From Aspidapion aeneum (Eukaryota > Arthropoda > Insecta > Coleoptera > Brentidae): a DNA stretch of 64,000 nt. The first letter of the stretch is position 1. Each line of letters opens with the position of its first letter. Of the stretch, positions 26,592-37,380 are shown piece after piece. The notes below the pieces were generated by a model. That model was not told the origin of the DNA, did not search any database, and worked only from the letters and a program-made list of their open reading frames with translations. A program made the position numbers and the translations under genes. The stretch lies in NCBI GenBank assembly GCA_963576565.1, contig OY755048.1, positions 3,664,501 through 3,728,500 of the forward strand, written 5' to 3'.

Positions 26592-27126
26592 GAACCATTT
26601 TTATTTCTTACTGCTCACTTCATACAGTTTACTTCACGGTACTATGAATCGAACTTTAGGGTTGTTCTCACAAATTGTTTAAAAGTAATTTCTCTTCTGT
26701 TTATTCTAGGTTTTGTTACATATTTTTTAACATGATTAATGGCCACTGATATTTATTTCCAAATGTTCTGTTTGTTTTAAAAATTAAATGTAACACGCCT
26801 AAACACAGTTTATTAGTTTTTACAAAAAAAAAATACAAAATTGCCAAACTACAATCAAAACAAATAGCAGATGTTTATATCTCCCATGTATATATCGGCC
26901 CACCAGCCGGCCAATTTGCGATGTTGCCTTTTCTGGTTCGTGGCTCGTTAGTTTACGAAGGCTGCGCCCAGACCTATAAATTTGCAACATTTGCAAGCCT
27001 TGCACTTTATCAGCTGGGTTGAAAATGCGCATGATCAAAACAGAGTTTCTTGCAAATTGCAATGCAATGCAAGTCAAGTTGATCCATGTCAAGCGGGCTT
27101 AATAGTAAAAAATCGTGTCCCGTGGG
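26592..27126. other. Unassigned sequence right of the duplication
   Basis: No gene recognised. The block at about 26925-26975, read on the minus strand, matches 21527-21575 and 24901-24949 closely, followed by related but diverged sequence with repeated TTGCATTGCAA-type motifs. It may be the other end of the element that carried the THAP ORF. Confidence 0.4.
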
Positions 27127-27142
27127 CAGTGGCGGCTCGTGA
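27127..27142 (-). other. hAT-like terminal sequence
   Basis: CAGTGGCGGCTCGTGA closely matches the element ends CAGTGGCGGCTGGTGA at 47740 and 60274, which also flank ZMYM-like coding remnants. It probably marks the 3' end of the element holding the interrupted TTF-finger ORF. Confidence 0.55.
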
Positions 27143-27378
27143 AGTATAAGAATGGATGTGCGCTATAATAAGTGAGTCGAAATAAATTTAAAATAAATAA
27201 AGTTAAAAAAATTTGCATATTTATTTGTAGCCAAATAAAAGAACTTATGGTGCCCACTAGGTAATAAGATTGCCAAAGTAAAAAAAAGCAGGTCTCCAAT
27301 AAATAAAAATATGCCTACACAAAAAAAAATTACCTACAGTATACATACATATTAGTTTTTAGCCAACGATGGATAACA

Positions 27379-28027
27379 TTAATTCAATGTACAAAACCGT
27401 TTTATCTTAGCTTTTGATTCAAATACCATTTCATATTGTAATGTTCGTATACGTTGATTCAAAAATTCATGCTTTTTAATTTTTGCCTGTAGATGATTTA
27501 AGTCAGTTACCCCTATGCGGCACCAGCTTTTATCCATGCTTGCATTGAAAAATAATAAGCATGGAGAACAAAATAACGAGTTTGTAACATCACATCCACA
27601 AATCCAGTTGTTTTTTTGGTAAATATCTTTTCTAAAGTATCTTTTAAAATTCCTACCTTCTATAGGTAAATTTAGTGGGAATAAGGACACTGTTGTTCTG
27701 GTAAATATACGTTTTAATCTATCGGTAACGTTTCGACAATGGTTTTTGTCTTCATTCCTTCATTTTGTCCTTATTCCCACTAAATTTACCTATAGTTGCA
27801 TTGCAAGGACGTGATAAGTTTACCAAATTCCTACCTTCTTTTCTTTTGGAGCAAGTTTGCGATAATTCTAGTTCTGGAGTCGGCCTTCCTAATCTTTTAA
27901 TTTCAATTTTTTTATTTAAATTAAAGGAGGAAAAGCTTGCTATAATGTTTTGTACACAATTAAGTCTTGAATTACTTCTAGGATTACCCGAACCCGTACT
28001 TATAACTGCCTCAGACATATTTGACAC
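27379..28027 (-). pseudogene. hAT-type transposase N-terminus (TTF/ZMYM-like zinc finger), interrupted
   Basis: Minus-strand coding remnant in two pieces. The upstream piece (28027 to about 27825) contains GRPTPELELSQTCSKRKEGRN. The downstream piece (about 27661 to 27379) continues FKRYFRKDIYQKNNWICGC then SLFCSPCLLFF, the Cys-rich TTF-type zinc finger found at the N-terminus of hAT-family and ZMYM-like transposase proteins. The two pieces join in frame at GRN/F once a 163-bp insertion with a 15-bp target duplication is set aside. A hAT-like end, CAGTGGCGGCTCGTGA, lies downstream at 27127. The catalytic region is absent, so this is a dead 5' fragment. Confidence 0.7.
27662..27824 (-). mobile_element. 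163-bp hairpin insertion with a 15-bp target-site duplication
   Basis: Flanked by perfect 15-bp direct repeats AAATTCCTACCTTCT at 27647-27661 and 27825-27839. It contains a 28-bp inverted repeat (about 27662-27689 against 27767-27794) around a loop of about 75 bp holding ACGTTTCGAC. The inverted repeat is asymmetric: about 30 bp lie outside it on one side only. A long TSD suggests retrotransposition rather than a DNA-transposon mechanism. Confidence 0.75.
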
Positions 28028-29270
28028 TTGTAGATAATAATTAACCCAAAAATTACAAACAAAAAGCCGAAAACAGCATAATATTCACTTAAAAACTGCG
28101 TAAAAATTTTTTAACTACGCCCAATACACGCATACTAACGATAATATAAACAGTAATCAGCTGAGAACTATAAAAAAAACGATGCAAGTGTGTATTGATT
28201 TAGCGCACCACCGCGCCCTTTTCTCGGCCGATATCCCGAGCATTTCCGATCCAATTGCGTGGCAAAAAGAGGAACCAAGAGGAACGCCGAATCCACGCGC
28301 ACCTCCAGATTCAAGCCCGCCCTCTCATATCTCTAGATTCAAGCGAGGCAATCGAAGGCCACCGTATGCGGCAGCAAGCGTCAAGTCGAAAAGATATTAA
28401 TTACTTCCGTTAATGGCCGATAGATGCCACTAGCGGGATTGGGATCATTAAAAATTAAATAAAAACCAACAGTAATTATTTAATAATAGTTTGTGTTTTG
28501 AGTAGTCCCATAAGGACGAAACAATTAACTGTCAACACTTATTAGGTGTCCATTAGATCTTGGACCCCCGTGAGGTTAAGCTTTCAAGCTACCCACGGAA
28601 AAATATGAGAGAAACAAAAACTCTTTTTTACCCGATTAGCCACGAATCTTGTTTGAATTTGAAAATTAATATATTTGTTAATTTTTAAGATATAAAGCTA
28701 ATTTCTTTACTGTATTAATTGTTGTTCTCTTGTAGATAAAAAACTAATTAACAGTTTTTCTGTAAAACTAATTTAGCGAAAGGTATAAGCCAAAGTTTTT
28801 AAACAAAATAATGGAAATTTAATTTTTTTAAAAAACAATTTCCAAAAAATATGATTTAAAAAAAAAATTTGCGACCCATTTTTATGCAGCTGGATATAAC
28901 TACTAATATATTTTGCAAAGTGTTGAAAAATATTTTTATTTAAATTATTAAGTGATATGTTGTGTGGTGTCAAGGTGACCCAAGCTATTATTATTTTAAA
29001 AATAATAAAAAAAGAGACAAATTATAGAGTTATTGAGTCACGTATAGAATAAATTAACGTTTAAAAAATACTTACATATCAAAAAGTAATTGCAGTCATA
29101 TCGAACTCACCTAAAAATAATAAAAAAATAGTTTAAAAAAAATCAAAAACTTAAATTAATGATGATTGCTCAGTTAGGAGTGGGCCATTAAGAGCCCTTC
29201 CCCGTCGACCACCAGCCAGTCTACTGTGGCTACATTTAATTTAATAAAGTACTTATTTAAATCTATGTAT
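28028..29270. other. Unassigned AT-rich sequence
   Basis: No gene or element recognised. 28190-28400 is GC-richer than its surroundings and holds an open frame without domain similarity. The rest is strongly AT-rich with scattered short ORFs. Confidence 0.4.
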
Positions 29271-29478
29271 CAGTGGCGTACCCAGGAATATGTCTTGGGG
29301 GGGGGGGGGCGAGGCCTCTAGGGGGGGGGGGGTCGAGGCCTCACGATGTCGAATTTTAGGTTATTTTTTGTTTTTTCTCATGAAGATATGTGGAAAATAT
29401 GTAAAAAAATCTGAGGCTTGGGGGGGGGGGAGCGGGCCCCGAGCCCCCCCCCCCCCCCCCCCCCCTGGGTGCGCCCAT
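29271..29478. mobile_element. hAT-type MITE with poly-G/poly-C interior
   Basis: Begins CAGTGGCGTACCCAGG and ends with the imperfect inverted complement CCTGGGTGCGCCCAT. Flanked by CTATGTAT (left) and GTATGTAT (right), a 7/8 match to an 8-bp duplication, as expected for hAT elements. The interior has long G runs on one side and a C run of over 20 on the other. The ORF across it is a homopolymer artefact. Confidence 0.65.
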
Positions 29479-29479
29479 G

Positions 29480-29645
29480 TATGTATCATCTATTTAGCCT
29501 TTCTCGATCGATCTTTGGACATAGGCCTCTTCCAATTTCTTCCACTCTTCTATGTTTGTCGCCGTGTTCATCCATCTAGTCCCCGCATGTCATTGTTCAA
29601 ATCGTCCGCCCATTTCATTTTGGGGTCTTCCCCTACTTCTTTTAT
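29480..29645 (-). pseudogene. RTE-like LINE, 3' end of ORF
   Basis: Minus-strand reading gives MGGRFEQ, then (after a stop) TRWMNTATNIEEWKKLEEAYVQ-like sequence, the usual C-terminal tail of RTE-type proteins. Short, with internal stops. It may belong to the same old RTE copy as 32041-37380, but the intervening element makes this uncertain. Confidence 0.55.
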
Positions 29646-29725
29646 TTTCAATATAATATAATTTACAATATAGTCAGAGCATATTATTTTAAAAGGCTTT
29701 CCGTTTTCGGTCTAGAAGCAAATCA

Positions 29726-32040
29726 TATTACTTTTTGGCAACAGACCATTTCCCCCTAATTTGACCCCGCTGAATCCGAATATCTCTGTTGCCAACTCGA
29801 AAAATCGACAGGGGTGGAGAAAATTCCCCCCAAACCACAAACCTGTTTTTTTTTCAGTTTTATGCAATTTTCTCGGAAACTAACCTTTTTATCAAAAATT
29901 GCAAAGAACAGTTTTTTGCGGAGAATAAAATTCCCTTTCCAACGATGTATTGTCAATAAGGTTAGGAAAAGCAAGTAGCTCTTCAGTGGCGTACGTAAAT
30001 TGGGATTATTTAGAAAAAACATGTTTATTATAGGTTTTTCAAAATTTTCTCAAAAACTACACTTTTTAGGAAAAAATATGTAGTATACTTTATTGTAGAA
30101 CATAACATTTTCTTTTAAAAACTTTATTAAAATGTCGGGTTGTTGCCATATTTAAGGCTTCAGGGGCGTACTAATATAAACTTATTTTCAAAAATAACTG
30201 AAATAATCAGTTTCTCTTGCATATTTAAATATTTTTTCTAACTAAGATTTTTAGAAAAAAATGTGCCTTTATTTTTATTGAGGATAAGACAATTTCTTTT
30301 TAAATGATATATTACAAAGTGAGGTTAATGTTTTGATAAATACTTCAAAAAGGTTCGTAATTTATACCTACTAAAATAAAATGTTTCCAAATTAAAATAA
30401 ACTGTTTTTTGATTAGATTAGATATTTTGATTTATCTAAATAAGTTCTTTAAAGCAAAAAAACAAGTGGTAAATCTTATGCAACGGTTTGGGGGGGCATA
30501 ATCATAATTAGGTACTCATTGGGATCAACAACCAACCTGTCAACCTGTTAGGAAGAGTTTGCAATTTACGGACGCCCCTGGAGAGTTTTCTATACTATGG
30601 GTCACATTTTGTGACACACTGTTTAAAAGGACATTTTATTATCGGGCCCGCCGCCGAAGCCATAAAAGGTCGAAAGTACAATAGGTCGAAAAAAAATCGA
30701 CAAAACAAAATATTAAAAATACAAATTTACCGTATCAAGTCGAATTTACCTGTCCACTCGATGTGGACCCGCGGCCGTACTTTCGATCCTTTGTACTTTC
30801 GATCTTTTGTACTTTCGACCTTTTGAACTTTCCACCTTTTGTTTTTTGATCTTTTGTACTTTCGACCTTTTGTACTTTCGACCTTTTGTATTTTCGACCT
30901 TTTGTACTTTCGACCTTATTTTTTCGACCTTTTGTACTTTCGACCTTTTGTACTTTCGACCTTTTATCCGCCGCTCTTTATTATCCACCGAAAAGCTAAT
31001 AAGACACAAAATTGATTAGTTTGGATTGATCTTAAATAATTTCTTTAAATTAAGAACACCACTGGAGCGGTAAATATAAAATCACTTCCACTTTGTTATA
31101 CATCGTTTGAAAGTAAATTTTATTGGCTATGACGAAGTATAGAACAGATTTTTTGATAAAGAGCTTGGTTTTTAAGAAAATTGAATAAAACGTATAAAAA
31201 ACATGTTTTTTTTAATGATTTGTTGAAATCACCCCTATTGACGCACGTCCCTGGAGAGTTTGCTATAAGTCAAACCCCACCGAGTTTCACATTTTTAGAA
31301 AGGGAATTTCCCTGTCTACAGTAGAACAAGTTTTTTCATGTTAAGCTTAGTTTTTGAGAAAATTAGATAAAACGTGTAACAAAAATGGTTTATTTTCTGT
31401 TTTTTCAAAATTAATTTAATTTACGGATGCCCCTGAAGTTTTATTTACAAAACCGATTTAATCAGATTTAATCATGTTATACGTCATTTTGAAGGAAATT
31501 TTATTTAGTATACCAAAATGTAATACATGGTTTTCTGTAGATATTAGTTTTTAAAAAAATTTAAAAAATCTTGGAAAAAACATAGGTATTTTTTCAACCT
31601 TTTTTAATTACTTCAATTAACGGACGCCGCTGGAGAGCTTGTTATTAGTCTAACTTTATTAAGTTATACCATGTTAAAAAGGGAATTTTATTGTCTACAA
31701 TAAAGTATATTATACATTTTTCTCTTAGAAGCTTAGTTTTTAAGAAAATTTGAAAAAACCTCAAACTCACAGATTTTGGGGGGTCTGGGGGGGGGGGGTT
31801 TGGAGGTTTTTGCAGTCATTAAAAAAAAATAATATGTTATTAATTTTTTAATTATACAAAAATATATTTTGAATGTCTGTGACAATTTGGGCTTTCCAGC
31901 GGCAATTTAAAATTCCGCCGTCATTTTGGCCGCCATCTTGAATATCTCAGCCCCTGTCAATATTTCGAGTTGGCAACAGGGATATTCGGATTCAGCGGGG
32001 TCAAAACAGGGGGAATTCCCATTTGACAAAAAGTAATATA
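29726..32040. mobile_element. 2.3-kb inverted-repeat element with tandemly repeated arms
   Basis: The outer ends match as an inverted repeat of about 90 bp (TGACCCCGCTGAATCCGAAT near 29761, complement near 31990). Inside, a unit of about 185-190 bp carrying an ACGGACGCCCCTGGAGAG-type motif recurs at about 30566, 31240, 31430 and 31617. Inverted versions lie near 29994 and 30169, so the arms are tandem repeats. No transposase is seen. Another repeated element (30659-30968) sits inside. Confidence 0.65.
30659..30968. mobile_element. Small foldback repeat made of GTACTTTCGACCTTTT units
   Basis: Starts ATAAAAGGTCGAAAGTACA and ends with its complement TGTACTTTCGACCTTTTAT. The right two-thirds is a run of about ten 16-bp units of the form TTTTGTACTTTCGACC. 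The only ORF across it (KGRKYKRSK repeats on the minus strand) is a by-product of the repeat. The style resembles foldback elements, whose arms are short tandem repeats. Confidence 0.65.
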
Positions 32041-32393
32041 AAAGGCTTCTAGAAAGTGGATTTTCCCGAATCTTGCCTGAACTAATACATTTGTTCGATC
32101 GATCGTCTTTTTGTCTGATATTATGACCGGCAAATTTTTAATTTTAATATTGCTACTCCAATGACATCCCTTACTTTTGTTGTATAAGTTTTTAAAAACA
32201 TCTTCTAGGGCCTGGGTAAATAGTTTAGAGATTAGGGGATATTGTCCGAGAAGAGCGATATTGTGTCACCCTGTTTTACCCCTTTTCTTATGCGGATTTG
32301 CTTGGTTATTCGTGGATTTGATTGATGTTGTTGCTTCGCTATATACATTGGCTATTAAGTCTGTGTATGTATGATCTTTTCGGCTATTAATTA
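32041..32393 (-). pseudogene. RTE-like LINE RT fragment (segment 3 of an interrupted copy)
   Basis: Minus-strand reading, with frame breaks, gives TDLIANVYSEATTS, then a QGDTIS-type RT motif B region, then FTQALEDVFK. It continues the RT whose earlier parts lie at 35195-35257 and 37190-37380. It stops exactly at the TA-flanked start of the CAGGGTGT element at 32396. Confidence 0.7.
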
Positions 32394-32842
32394 TACAGGG
32401 TGTTTATAAAGTATGTCGCCAAATTGCAGAGGATTATTCCTTGAGTGATTTTAAGAAAAAAACTTTGTATAACCATGGGTCCGTAAAGCTTAGTTTTCGA
32501 GAGACGGGTTGTTAAAGTTTTTTCTTTATAACGCGTGCAGTTTTTGAGATATTTAGCTCAAATCTTAAACGTGTATTTAGCTACAAGGCATACATCATTA
32601 AGCATGTCAAATATTAGGAAGCAACTACAGGGTGATATTTTTTTTATTTATTATTTAAATTTAAATGTCATTTAGCAGGATACAAATTTTTATTTTTTGT
32701 CTTATTTCTGGAAAACGTTTAGAGATACAAAAAATTGCAAGAGAATTAAAATAATCCAGAAGAATCCATGTAATATTTTTGAATTAGGCTTACTGCAAAA
32801 AAGTTCTGGGGGAAAAAGGAGACACGACGAAAAACCATTGTA

Positions 32843-34371
32843 CAGCGTGTCCCATTTTCGATGGGATTAAATGGGAAACTCGGTTATTATTAAAGATATC
32901 GATTTTCTGATTGCACCTTACTCTTTTTTGGAGCCCTTAAAAATGGTGTAATCAGATTTTTGCTATACCCCGTGGTTTCGCTAATACAAGGAGTTTTTGA
33001 AAAAATTGCATTTTAATTAATTCCTTGTATCTTGCTTATTTTGCAAGATATTTTTATTCTGTAAAAACCTTTCTATGGCAACTTTTTTAGAGCAAAATAA
33101 TGACGTTGTCAATTTTTTTAAATATTGTTTAGTTTTTGAGATATGGTATTTATCATAAAAAAATTAAATACGGACCTGGACTTTTTTTATTACTACTTTG
33201 ATTGGTTCCATGCTATTATTACCTTAAAATGATAAAACTTTAATATTTTTTTGATTTAAGGTCAAAAAAAACTATTTAATATTTGAAAAAAAAAATTATA
33301 GTCCGAACATGGAAATTTCCAAAGTAATTATAAATTAAAAATTGCAAGACACACTAGTTGAACGATTTTTAATTTATCTGTTTTGAAATGATAATTTAAA
33401 GATTTATAAATAAAGTAAAAAACGCTAAAAAGTTACAAAAATAATGTCATACTAATAATTGGATGGTAGCACAGCAGGTCGTGAAATTTACAAAACAAAA
33501 ACGTGGACTTGACATTGTCATTTTACTTGTCATTTTTGTGAATGGCTTACAATTATTTTAAACTGGCTAGAAATCGACCATATCCAGATTTTGAAAAATG
33601 TGATATGTTTGACTGCTTCATTCAAGCAACAAAATCCCAATATTTAAATGGCAGAAATATTTTTATGCAAAATGCGTTAAGAAAAATTACTCAAAAATGC
33701 CAACAATGTCTTACACATAATGGTAATCAGAAAAATTAGTTATTTTTTATAATTTGTTTTTTTTTTAAATTTTTCGTAGACTTTGTTTCAAATAAATCTG
33801 TAAATTAACGTAAAACCATTTTAATATGCTAAGTATCAAAACAGTTAAACTAAAAGTTGTTTATCTAGCAATTTTTAATTTATATTTATGTTGAAAATAT
33901 CCAGGTTCGGACTAATTTTTTGTTTAAATATTAAATATTTTTTTTTACCTTAAAACAAAAATTTTTTAAATTTTTATTACTTTATGATAATACTAGCATG
34001 AAACCAATCAAAATAGTAATAAAAAAAATCCAGGTCCGTATTTAATTTTTTTATGATAAATACCATATCTCAAAAACTAAACAATATTTTAAAAAGTTGA
34101 CAACGTCATTATTTTCTTCTAAAAAAGTTGCCATAAAAAGGTTTTTACAGAATAAAAATATCTCGCAAAATAAGCGAGATACAAGGGATTATTAAAAATA
34201 CAATTTTTTCAAAAACTCCCTGTATTAGCGAAACTACGGGGTATAGCAAAAATCTGATTACGCCATTTTTAAGGACTCAAAAAAAGAGCAAGGTAAGGTG
34301 CATTCAGAAAATCAATATCTTTAATAATAACCGAGTTTCCCATTTAATCCCATCGAAAATGGGACACGCTG
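32843..34371. mobile_element. TA-flanked CAGCGTGTCCCATTTT foldback element (nested)
   Basis: 1,529 bp. The ends CAGCGTGTCCCATTTTCGAT and ATCGAAAATGGGACACGCTG are perfect complements, bounded by TA at 32841-32842 and 34372-34373. The arms extend several hundred bases inward. The core (about 33420-33800) contains a 65-codon ORF (33542-33739) with two CxxC-like pairs but no recognised family. Confidence 0.78.
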
Positions 34372-34394
34372 TACACAACAACAATATACACAAG

Positions 34395-34902
34395 AAATAA
34401 AAATTTCGGACTTACATTGTCTTTATTTATTTTAAACACAACGTTTCGGTTAGTCAGTATCTCTAACCGTTTTCAAGTGTAAACTAAACAATCTAGTCTC
34501 TAGTCTATTACTTATACTACTTGGTGTGCAGTCAGGTGTTACGGACCGCCCCCTTTCTAATCCTAAGACGCCTGTTTTCCTTAAGGAGTGGTTTCCATAT
34601 ATTTGGTATATCCGTGTTTGGTTGACGGAAAACTTCTTTATTCTGCATTATAAACGCAGCTTCAATAAACTTTCGTTTTCGCCAATGCAAAACTTTAGCT
34701 TCCGACCACTGAATCCTGGGATTATTTGACCATGCATGTTCCGCTAAACCGGATTTTATGACTGCACACCAAGTAGTATAAGTAGTAGCCTAGAGACTAG
34801 ATTGTTTAGTTTACACTTGAAAACGGTTAGAGATACTTACTAACCGAAACGTCGTGTTTAAAATAAATAAAGACAATGGAAGTCCGAAATTTTATTTCTA
34901 CA
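34395..34902 (-). mobile_element. Penelope-like element fragment between inverted terminal copies
   Basis: The left part (34395-34520) and right part (34760-34902) are inverted copies of one terminal sequence. It contains a GGTTAG/CTAACC stem followed by GAAACGTCG and then AAATAAATAAAGACAATG. Between them is the end of the Penelope ORF in reverse. The same terminal sequence lies beside the larger Penelope copy at 57942-58046. Penelope-like elements are known for terminal repeats in varied orientations. Confidence 0.7.
34526..34745 (-). pseudogene. Penelope-like element ORF, C-terminal end
   Basis: Minus-strand reading: SGLAEHAWSNNP, then RIQWSEAKVLHWRKRKFIEA, then AAFIMQNKEVFRQPNTDIPN, with a stop shortly after. 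This is the segment after the GIY-YIG endonuclease in Penelope proteins, and it parallels 56340-56530. Only about 70 residues remain. Confidence 0.72.
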
Positions 34903-35194
34903 CAATCATTGTCTACGAGTTTCAAACAAAGAACAATATACACCCTGTAGTTTTTCCTGATATTTGGCATGCTTAATGATGTATGCCTTGTAGCTAAACC
35001 CACGTTCCAAATTTGAGCAAAAGATCGCAAAAACTGCACGAGCTATAAAGTGAAAACAAACAAAAAATTTGAACTTTGTTACCCTGTATCTCGAAATTTG
35101 AGCAATTGCGGAACCATGTTTATTTTTTTTTTCTTAAAATCACTTAAAAAATCATCTTCTGAAGTTTCGCGACATACTTTATTAACACCCTGTA

Positions 35195-35257
35195 GATGCT
35201 TTTACTACCCACTGCTCAATGCTATCGAAAGCTTTTTCAAAGGTTATAAACGCATTA
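35195..35257 (-). pseudogene. RTE-like LINE RT fragment (segment 2, motif A)
   Basis: Encodes NAFITFEKAFDSIEQWVVKAS on the minus strand: RT motif A. This 63-bp piece is stranded between two independent TA-flanked insertions (32396-35192 and 35260-37189). The uninterrupted homologue at 22259-22330 shows that the pieces belong together. Confidence 0.75.
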
Positions 35258-35259
35258 TA

Positions 35260-37189
35260 CAGGGTGTCCCAGAACTAATGGTACATAGTTAAACTGTAGA
35301 TTCCCTGGGTCAAAATATTACGATTTAGCCACACTTACTTTAGTCCAAAAGTTCGTACTAACCGAGATACAGGGTGTTAAACTTAATTTTTTCAATTCGA
35401 TTTTCTTTAATAACTTTTTTACTAATTAATATTTTTGCAAAAAATAACGAGCGTGTAAATTTTTTTGTAACTGGCAAGACGATTCCGTTAAACATTTTGA
35501 TGTACAATGTACAGGGTGTTCCTTGGACTACTACCGTTGCATTAAAATCACTGTACTTTTTTTGTGCCTCGGTGTATACCAGTTTTTATGTAAAATAATG
35601 GTTTTCCCATCCCTTTTATGTAAAAGAGTTATACTGTTTTAAAGTCGCTCAGAGCAACGGGTTTTGAGATTTTTGCATTTAAAGTTTTTATTGCATGTGA
35701 GTAAAATGCCAAATTTATGTATGATACTTTCTTCAATTCTTTCTACTAATTAATATTTTTGCAAAAACTAACCAGCAAGTATTCCGTTGAAAAAGTTGAT
35801 GTACAATGTACAGGGTGCTCTTTAGACCACTACCATTGCATTAAAATCATCAGTGTATTTTTTTTGTGCCTCGGTGTATACTTAAGCAGGTTTTTAAACA
35901 GAATATGATTTTAATTATAATTAATTATTCTGTAGTTTTAAGAAAGTTTGACAGAATAGACGCAGACAGCAACTTTATTGGATTTTATTGTTTTTTATTT
36001 TCAAAGCCAACTATAATAAACAATTTTAAGTTTGATTTACTATTTGTCAATTTTAAAATTTTAACTTTGTTGCTGGTTTATTTTTTTTTAAATAAATAAT
36101 AAAATATCAATTTTATTAATAATTATAATTTTCTTTCAAAACAATAAAAAAATAGTTGCATTAATAAAGTATACGTACTTACCATTTTTAAAAACATTAA
36201 TACGAAGAAGTTTTTGTTCCTCATTAAAAACATCGCCCTACACAGTTGCCATAACGGACAATAATTTACAATTGTTTTAACACACTTATGATAATTCAAG
36301 AACCATCCTGTATATTTTTTAACTTAATATTTCCTAAGAAAACATCCAATCTTAAAATGTTATAAAAAATTATTGATTATAGCCAATATGTATGAAGTGG
36401 GTAAGAATTTAATCAAAAATCTTTTACGCATACAATAAAAACTTATAATTTAAATATCTTAAAAATCGTTGCTCTAAGCGACATCTAAACACCATAACTT
36501 TTTCACTTAAAAAAAATAAAAAATTAATGTTTTTTATAGAATCTTGTATACACCGAGGAACAAAAAAGTTAGACCTATTTTAATGTAACGGTACCGAGCC
36601 AGAGAACACCCTGTATAATATTTTTATTTTTTTTAACCAAAATTAAATTGTCCATGCCCAAAAATCACCAAACCCAATTTTTGTGCAAAATTATTAATTA
36701 GTAGAAAGAATTGAAGAAAGTATCGTACATAAATTAGGCAGATCACTCACATGCAATAAATAAATTTTATGCAAAAAACTCAAAAACCGTTGCTCTGAGC
36801 GACTTTAAAACAGTATAACTTTTTTACATAAAAAAGGATGGGAAAACCATTATTTTACATAAGAACTGGTATACACTGAGGCACAAAAAAAATATACTGA
36901 TTTTTATGCAATGGTAGTGGTCCAAGGAACACCCTGTACACTGTGCATCAAATTTTTCAACGGAATCGTCTTGCCAATTAAAAAAAAAACTTACTCGCTG
37001 GTTAGTTTTTTCAAAAATATTAATTAGTAAAAAAGTTATTAAAGAAAATCGAATTAAAAAAATAAAGTTTAACACCCTGTATCTCGGTTAATTTAAACTT
37101 TTGGACTAAGGTAAGTATGGCTAAATCGTAATATTTTGACCCAAGGAATCTACAGTTTAACCATGTACCATTAGTTCTGGGACACCCTG
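35260..37189. mobile_element. TA-flanked CAGGGTGTCCCAGAAC foldback element with modular arms
   Basis: 1,930 bp with ends CAGGGTGTCCCAGAACTAAT and the complement, and TA(TA) on both sides (35256-35259, 37190-37193). In the left arm, further copies of the end-like motif CAGGGTG lie at +110, +252 and +551. In the right arm the complements lie at -110, -253 and -576. The arms are thus nested series of end-like modules. The AT-rich core (about 35880-36570) has no recognisable gene. ORFs in the arms mirror each other and are not genes. Confidence 0.8.
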
Positions 37190-37380
37190 TATATATGGAA
37201 TGTTGTATTAGTTGGCACGTTCTATTAGGACTTTCATGGTTAATAGGTGGTCAACTATCCTGAAACCCTGAAACCTTTTCTAAAGCCTGCTTGTTCTTTT
37301 GAGTGATATGCATCAAATTTTGTTTTTAGTCATCTGTTAATATTTTCGTGAAAAGCTTATAAATTACATTAAATTTGTTT
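37190..37380 (-). pseudogene. RTE-like LINE RT fragment (segment 1, N-terminal RT)
   Basis: Minus strand reads YKLFTKILTDDYKTKFDAYH, then SKEQAGFRKGF, the conserved RT block just before motif A in RTE-type proteins. It runs directly into the TA(TA) flank of the 35260-37189 element. Beyond about 37380 no RT sequence is recognised. Confidence 0.72.

Larger units (their letters stand above)
32396..35192. mobile_element. TA-flanked CAGGGTGTTTATAAAG foldback element, carrying nested insertions
   Basis: Left end CAGGGTGTTTATAAAGTATG, right end its near complement (CATACTTTATTAACACCCTG). TA flanks both sides (32394-32395, 35193-35194). Arms of about 250 bp are clearly related but diverged (left 32396-32645, right 34945-35192), and each contains an internal ACAGGGTG module. 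The middle holds another foldback element and a Penelope fragment. No transposase is visible; TA target and end sequence suggest, but do not prove, a Tc1/mariner-type partner. Confidence 0.75.

Noticed and set aside
27765..28037. Plus-strand 90-codon ORF
   Set aside because: Antisense to the broken hAT-type zinc-finger ORF. Its N-terminal resemblance to the minus-strand ORF at 27690 comes from the hairpin insertion.
29290..29661. 123-codon ORF rich in Gly and Pro
   Set aside because: Produced by the G and C homopolymer runs of a MITE.
30746..31009. Minus-strand ORF with KGRKYKRSK repeats
   Set aside because: Product of the 16-bp tandem repeat in a foldback element; not a gene.
33542..33739. 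65-codon ORF with CxxC-like pairs in the core of a foldback element as a possible zinc-finger gene
   Set aside because: Too short, no recognised family, and no second line of evidence. It is mentioned only within the element entry.
34526..34729. Plus-strand ORF that resembles the minus-strand ORF at 56344-56535
   Set aside because: Both are antisense frames of the Penelope C-terminal coding region; the similarity reflects the real gene on the other strand.
35374..37075. Two similar ORFs (35374 plus, 36824 minus) suggesting a gene pair
   Set aside because: They are mirror readings of the two arms of one foldback element.
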